DNA of 64,000 nucleotides from Melampsora larici-populina 98AG31 (Eukaryota; Basidiomycota; Pucciniomycetes; Pucciniales; Melampsoraceae). The notes under the pieces were generated by a model. The model saw only the letters and a list, made by a program, of their open reading frames with translations. It did not search any database and was not told the origin of the DNA. Of this stretch, positions 59,686-64,000 are shown piece after piece. Where the stretch lies: the NCBI RefSeq assembly GCF_000204055.1, contig NW_006768779.1:827578-891577 (forward strand), written 5' to 3'. Numbering within the stretch: position 1 is the first letter of the stretch; the number at the start of each line of letters is the position of its first letter. A program made the position numbers and the translations under genes.

Positions 59686-60372
59686 ATGTCAGCCCCAAAT
59701 GAAACCCCTAACGTACCTCGTAAACCAACTGTCAATGAAGTGATGCGCACAATGCGTTTTAAGAAGAAAGTTCCTGCTCAGCCCGCTCCACCACCGCTAC
59801 CCCCATCCCCCGGTCCTCCACCAGGTAGCGTTCCTTCGCCTCCTCGACTAGTACACTTTGCAGATGGATCAGGATGGAGATGGTCCGGCCCTTCACACAA
59901 TCCAACCAATAGAGTGATCCACCCATTACCTTCTCGTCCCCAAAATACTCAAAACTCTTGGTTGCCAGGACCTTTCGACTTTACTGCTCCTTCACAAATG
60001 CCTAACATCAACACGTCCGCAAACAATCCTCATTCACAAGCACAAGGTTCCAACTCGACCCCTAGATTTCCTCCACGACCTCCTCGTCAATCAAACAACG
60101 CCTCAGGATCAATGCCACAAAGCAATGCTTCGGTCCCTACCACTGCAGTTCCTAGATCACGGAGAAATGCTTTGGTACCCCCATCCGCTTCCACCTCCCA
60201 AGAAGGAAAACCCAAGGCCTCGACTGACCAGCCCGTTCAAGGCTCCTCAAGTGGAAAACGTCGCCGCCGAACTGACCCCACCAGTGACGACGAGGATTCA
60301 AACAAGCGAACATCAAAGCGTCGTGTCAATAAAGAAATCAAAAGCATGGCCAAGAATTATAGATGTATGTAA
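59686..60372 (+). CDS. Proline-rich basic protein of unknown function (228 residues)
   Basis: Single uninterrupted frame with the start in a good context (AAAATGTC). The N-terminus includes VNEVMRTMRFKKKV; residues 31-56 have Pro runs (PPPLPPSPGPPPG); the middle is Ser/Asn/Gln-rich; the C-terminus has two basic clusters (GKRRRRT and KRTSKRRVNKE) that look like nuclear localisation signals. No folded domain. A GTATGT near the stop could be a splice donor, so the C-terminus may differ. Likely a nuclear disordered protein; function unknown. Confidence 0.68.
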   Translation: MSAPNETPNVPRKPTVNEVMRTMRFKKKVPAQPAPPPLPPSPGPPPGSVPSPPRLVHFADGSGWRWSGPSHNPTNRVIHPLPSRPQNTQNSWLPGPFDFTAPSQMPNINTSANNPHSQAQGSNSTPRFPPRPPRQSNNASGSMPQSNASVPTTAVPRSRRNALVPPSASTSQEGKPKASTDQPVQGSSSGKRRRRTDPTSDDEDSNKRTSKRRVNKEIKSMAKNYRCM

Positions 60373-61033
60373 TTTTCACTTTGACGTTTCCTTTGGTATT
60401 AATATCAACGTATAAAAAATGACACTTGTATATAGTAAATGAATGACTGTAGAGATCTATCAAATAATGATTCTGAGTTGCTATCGTATAATCTGCTGTG
60501 CCCTTGAGACATTGTTCTCCCGACCCCAAGCTATACCGCATGAACAATCCTTGAGCGCCATCCTTCGCTGAAGGTCGGATGCTTTGTTAACCCCGCACGC
60601 GCCCACCCCTTGAAAATGAAATGACAATGAGTCAAATAATCTAATATTGACGGGCGGAAAAAGTGCCCAGACAAGATATTCCGCCATGTGCAGCGAGTGA
60701 ATTCATATTCATATGTGCGTGCTTTAAACCCCCACAATGTTGCAAAGCTATAGACAGAAGGAGTCATAGATGTATTTGTGTATAATTTCATGATGTCTTT
60801 CGTAAATCACCGTACAATGTGTATCATGAAGAGCCCGTGTGTCTCTAGTAAACAGCTATAAAAATCTATGTATCAAAGTAACATTTTTGGTCGGTACATT
60901 CCGGCTGTGCTATGCATTTGTTACCTATTCTATCAAGACCAACACATAAAATCTAGAGGGCTATACACTTTTATCCGTGAATCAAGTTAGGCGATTCGTT
61001 GAGTTAGTCTTACGACGACCTCATTCTATAAAT
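60373..61033. other. Convergent intergenic stretch
   Basis: 3' flanks of the proline-rich gene and the transporter gene; nothing else seen. Confidence 0.5.
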
Positions 61034-63897
61034 TTATAAACTTTTTCGTTCCATGTCGACAATAAATGTCGATCCAACATATATACAAACCTTCAAATTA
61101 AGTTTCTTCTTCATCGTCTTCCACTGCACAAATCTTCGATGACAGTCTTCTTCCTCGTCTATAAGCCAAGATGCAACATAGCATAATGATGATATCTGAT
61201 GCATCGAGGGTTTTGCATGTGTAAGTATCAATCTTTGACCGTCACGTAAAATAAACATATATCGTGTACTCACCATAATCATCACTACCCAAACCAGGTT
61301 GCCTCCAAGAAATTGAGTATGTATACTATATGAAAACAAAGAGGATGCTAAGATTGGTCCGATGGTGTAACTGAGTGCTGTGCAAGTCTGAGAAAATAAA
61401 CAAAGTCAGAACCAATGTCCCCCAAATTTACTTCGCTCGCATTTTGTAGGATGTCAAGAAAAATTTACCATAGCAAGTCCATTCAAAGTTCCTAGGGACG
61501 ACGATGGCGCAGAATTGTTAAGCATAATGGAAATGCAGACTATAGTTGGTTAAGATTGGGTTACATCGTCAGTGATGAGTTCATGGGACGATACCACAAA
61601 TCGAGCCTTACCAAAGCTAATCAGCCCAGGGCTTTTCAAAATGAGAGTAGCGGTCAAACCAGTCAATGAGACTGCTGGATCGCTGTGACTCTTGACCAGT
61701 AGGCTGAGACATGGTAGTAGTATAAAACCCAGGGCATGAGTAGGTAAGGTATACTGATAAAGCCTCAAGGGACGAAAACGCCGTTGCAGAGGAGGGAAAA
61801 TCAATAGTTGCACAACCAGGAGACCGATACCATTAACACTCAAGCAGAATCCTATCCAATACGAAATATGTGTAAGTATTCCTTGGTGGATAAGTTCTTG
61901 TAGAGAATGACAAAAACGTACCGATTTGATCTAGTGAAAGGCTTAGCCCTCCGTCAGAAATTCCTATCCATAGCGAAATTGATAAAACACGATACATGTA
62001 AGTATAGCACGATTCCAAAAGCCAAGTTAGATAAAGATAACAAACGTGTGTAAGCAAACAAAGGCACCAACGAGTTCCACGAGGCCGATTGCAAATTGAC
62101 CATGAAGAAGCTCAGAAGGATCCCAGAAAGTTTTTTGTCCAGCAGTGAAGTAATTGAACGAGGTCCAGTCTCGTTGGTAGGTGAGTTGGAAGGCGAGATA
62201 GATTTACGAGACTCAAGATAGAGTTTCAAGCGAGTCTCGGGTGATAAATCACCAGAGCATTTAGAAGGCAAACTCTACAAAGGGTGTCTTCAATATGAGA
62301 TACAAGAGGTATGATGGGCCAGAGAACTCACTTCTTCTAAACAAAACAATCCCAAGAGGATTGCGCCAAGGTTAAACAGACCGGCCACAAACCCGGGTAA
62401 GAAGTAAGGGTATTGCTTCAAGAATTCAATGTTTCCAAATAGGTATGGGTATTGCTCAGCCGGTCTAGCCAGATATCCGCCACAGAGCGGGCCTAAAAGG
62501 CCCCCGAGGGCTTTGATAGAGAGCTTTGGAATTAGTCTTAAAGATCAATTGGGAATAACAAGGAGATCTTACCATAGCATAAAGGCAATAGGGCCAGAGC
62601 TCTGTCAGACGTCAACATCTTCATCAGCCAATCTGCAAGGCGCTCTTAGTCAGATGTTGAATTCAACACTTACTCAGCATGATTAGTGTGATCAGTAATC
62701 TCTCGAATCACACTCTGATAATGTATAACCGCACAACATCGTTTGAATCAATACTTGACAAAGATGAGTTCCTTGCAACACAGGACTATGTAATGATTTG
62801 GACAAGTGTAGTGTGGCTTACGCGTAATATTCCAATGTTACCTGCAGAAAAAACCCCGTGAGCAAAATCATCAATGTCACAAACGTATCTGAAGAGTATC
62901 TATTACTGACCATTCATCATTCCTGCCAAAGCTCTCGTCACAATCAACCCCGTTAAGCTCGATTGTAGTCCAAAGGAGATAACACTAACAGCCAATCCCA
63001 AAAGTCCGGTAAGAATCACAGGTTTCCGCCCAATCCGATCTGATAATCTTCCCCAATATAGGGCTGATGTATGCGTACAATTGAGTCAAAAAATCAGACA
63101 GAAAGTAAGATATCGGGGTGGAAAAAGACTGACCTGTACAGAGTTGAGCAAAGGCAAAGAGACCTAACCGAATTATCACACAAGTTAGAAGAATGATGGG
63201 AAAGCAACTCGAAGTCCTGAAGTGAGGTCATTTGCAAAAAGCTGGAGTAAGGCTTACTCTCAATCAAACCAGCATAATATCCTACGTGTGTTCGATCAGA
63301 CGCAATTCCTAAGTCCTCAATCATCTGACTGATGTTGGAGAATCAGAAACAATTAGACGAGTCTCAGTAAAGCCTCATATTTTGGGTGGATAGACTTAAG
63401 CACTCACTTGATAAACGGGAAGATAACTGTAAAAGATATAGGCTCTGTAGCATTGATAAGATCAAGGTCACAGGTTAGTATGTGGTATAAGTTAAAGATG
63501 GGCATCCTTTCGGTTGCGGTATGGCTAGTGATTGAATCTCGCGAAAATAGGGAATTTACCAGTGAAGCGCATGATACAAAGTATAGCCAGTTGCTTTTTT
63601 GGCAACGGTGTAGACTTTTGCGTTTGGCGACACGAGTCTTCGATTGAAGAATATGACTATAAAAACCAAAAAAACGCGTAGATGATAGAAAAGGGTTCGT
63701 GCAAGGATTAATGTGATTTGTCATAAAAGCATTGGAAGATTACCTAGAGTAAAAGTTGATCCCTCGACATTTATCAAGGTCACAAGTTGAAAAGACAAGG
63801 AGCTGCCATTTGTTTCAAGACTCACCCTGATAGTAGAATCATCGGAAAGACGAGAGTCACTCGGAGGTAGAAGTGGCTGTCTCTCGAGGCGAGCCAT
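61034..63897 (-). CDS. Major facilitator superfamily transporter (DHA1/ZIFL-like), 16 exons
   Basis: Twelve-helix proton-coupled transporter. Exons 63744-63897, 63560-63637, 63408-63444, 63258-63328, 63134-63163, 62911-63063, 62822-62841 (20 bp), 62674-62714, 62573-62601, 62332-62510, 62046-62274, 61922-61963, 61612-61851, 61469-61539, 61274-61387, 61034-61195; every junction keeps phase, giving 549 residues. Landmarks: TPLPKKQLAILCIMRFT/EPISFTVIFPFI (helix 1), GLIESLFAFAQLCT (helix 2), GRLSDRIGRKP (motif A), LAGMMNGN and REITD (helix 4-5 region), LGPLCGGYLA, LFCLEES (end of N-half), and helices 7-12 to the end. The sequence resembles basidiomycete transporters related to plant zinc-induced facilitator-like proteins; the substrate is unknown. 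The last intron (78 bp) is a multiple of three and could be retained. Confidence 0.93.
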
Positions 63898-64000
63898 TAG
63901 AGTCAAATGGGGTTTTCAAGTTTTTTTCTCGGTTATTGTGTAGGGCCACCGAGTTCAGTGATTAGATTCGAGTAGCAAGAGTTGATTAAGATAGCGATTG
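63898..64000. other. Upstream edge of the transporter gene
   Basis: Promoter-side sequence cut by the window end. Confidence 0.4.

Noticed and set aside
1..64000. CRISPR arrays, rRNA genes, tRNA genes
   Set aside because: No spaced direct repeats of CRISPR type and no rRNA-like sequence seen; tRNA genes cannot be excluded by eye but none was recognised.

Overview
This window looks like nuclear DNA of a basidiomycete, most probably a rust fungus (Pucciniales). The basis is AT-rich DNA, genes cut by many introns of about 45-115 bp with GT-AG ends, very short exons, long gene-poor stretches full of inverted-repeat elements, and fungal housekeeping genes. The species cannot be read from the sequence. 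Two runs of N (19702-19801 and 45918-46484) are assembly gaps.

Layout. At the left edge, on the minus strand, are a Na+/H+ antiporter (NHA1/SOD2 type, cut by the edge) and a CNNM/Mam3-type membrane protein with one apparent frame break. Between them lies a 981-bp TA-flanked inverted-repeat element. On the plus strand at 9477-11330 are two tandem, intron-conserved genes for tiny secreted peptides (60 and 61 residues), each with a signal peptide, a Lys-Arg processing site and a diverged two-cysteine tail.

From 12421 to 26583 runs what I consider the main discovery: a single 14.2-kb hAT-type transposon. It has matching terminal inverted repeats and a perfect 8-bp target-site duplication, CTTTAGAT, on both sides. 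Inside are a damaged hAT transposase, a second damaged large transposase-like gene of the basidiomycete zinc-finger/'DTPVEVLH' family, and three open cargo genes: a 369-residue 7-exon gene of unknown function, a 202-residue protein with a SAM-like C-terminus, and a 150-residue gag-like protein. It also has GC-rich islands and an array of long hairpins at its right end.

Right of it are a foldback element with 120-bp arms (27651-28249), a complete 12-exon secreted phospholipase B (29292-31947), a 228-residue PPxY-containing gene and a single-pass membrane protein gene. Then comes a gene-poor zone (39.7-50.9 kb) with small DNA transposons, two of them hAT-like with perfect 8-bp duplications, and a second, inverted copy of the TA-flanked element.

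The right third is a compact gene cluster: a secreted repeat protein, the SAGA subunit Sgf73, the signal peptidase subunit Spc3, the 25S rRNA uridine methyltransferase Bmt5, a proline-rich basic protein, and a 16-exon major facilitator transporter. These are conserved single genes in alternating orientation, not a pathway cluster. Exon coordinates come from reading splice sites and reading frame against remembered family motifs; no search was run.
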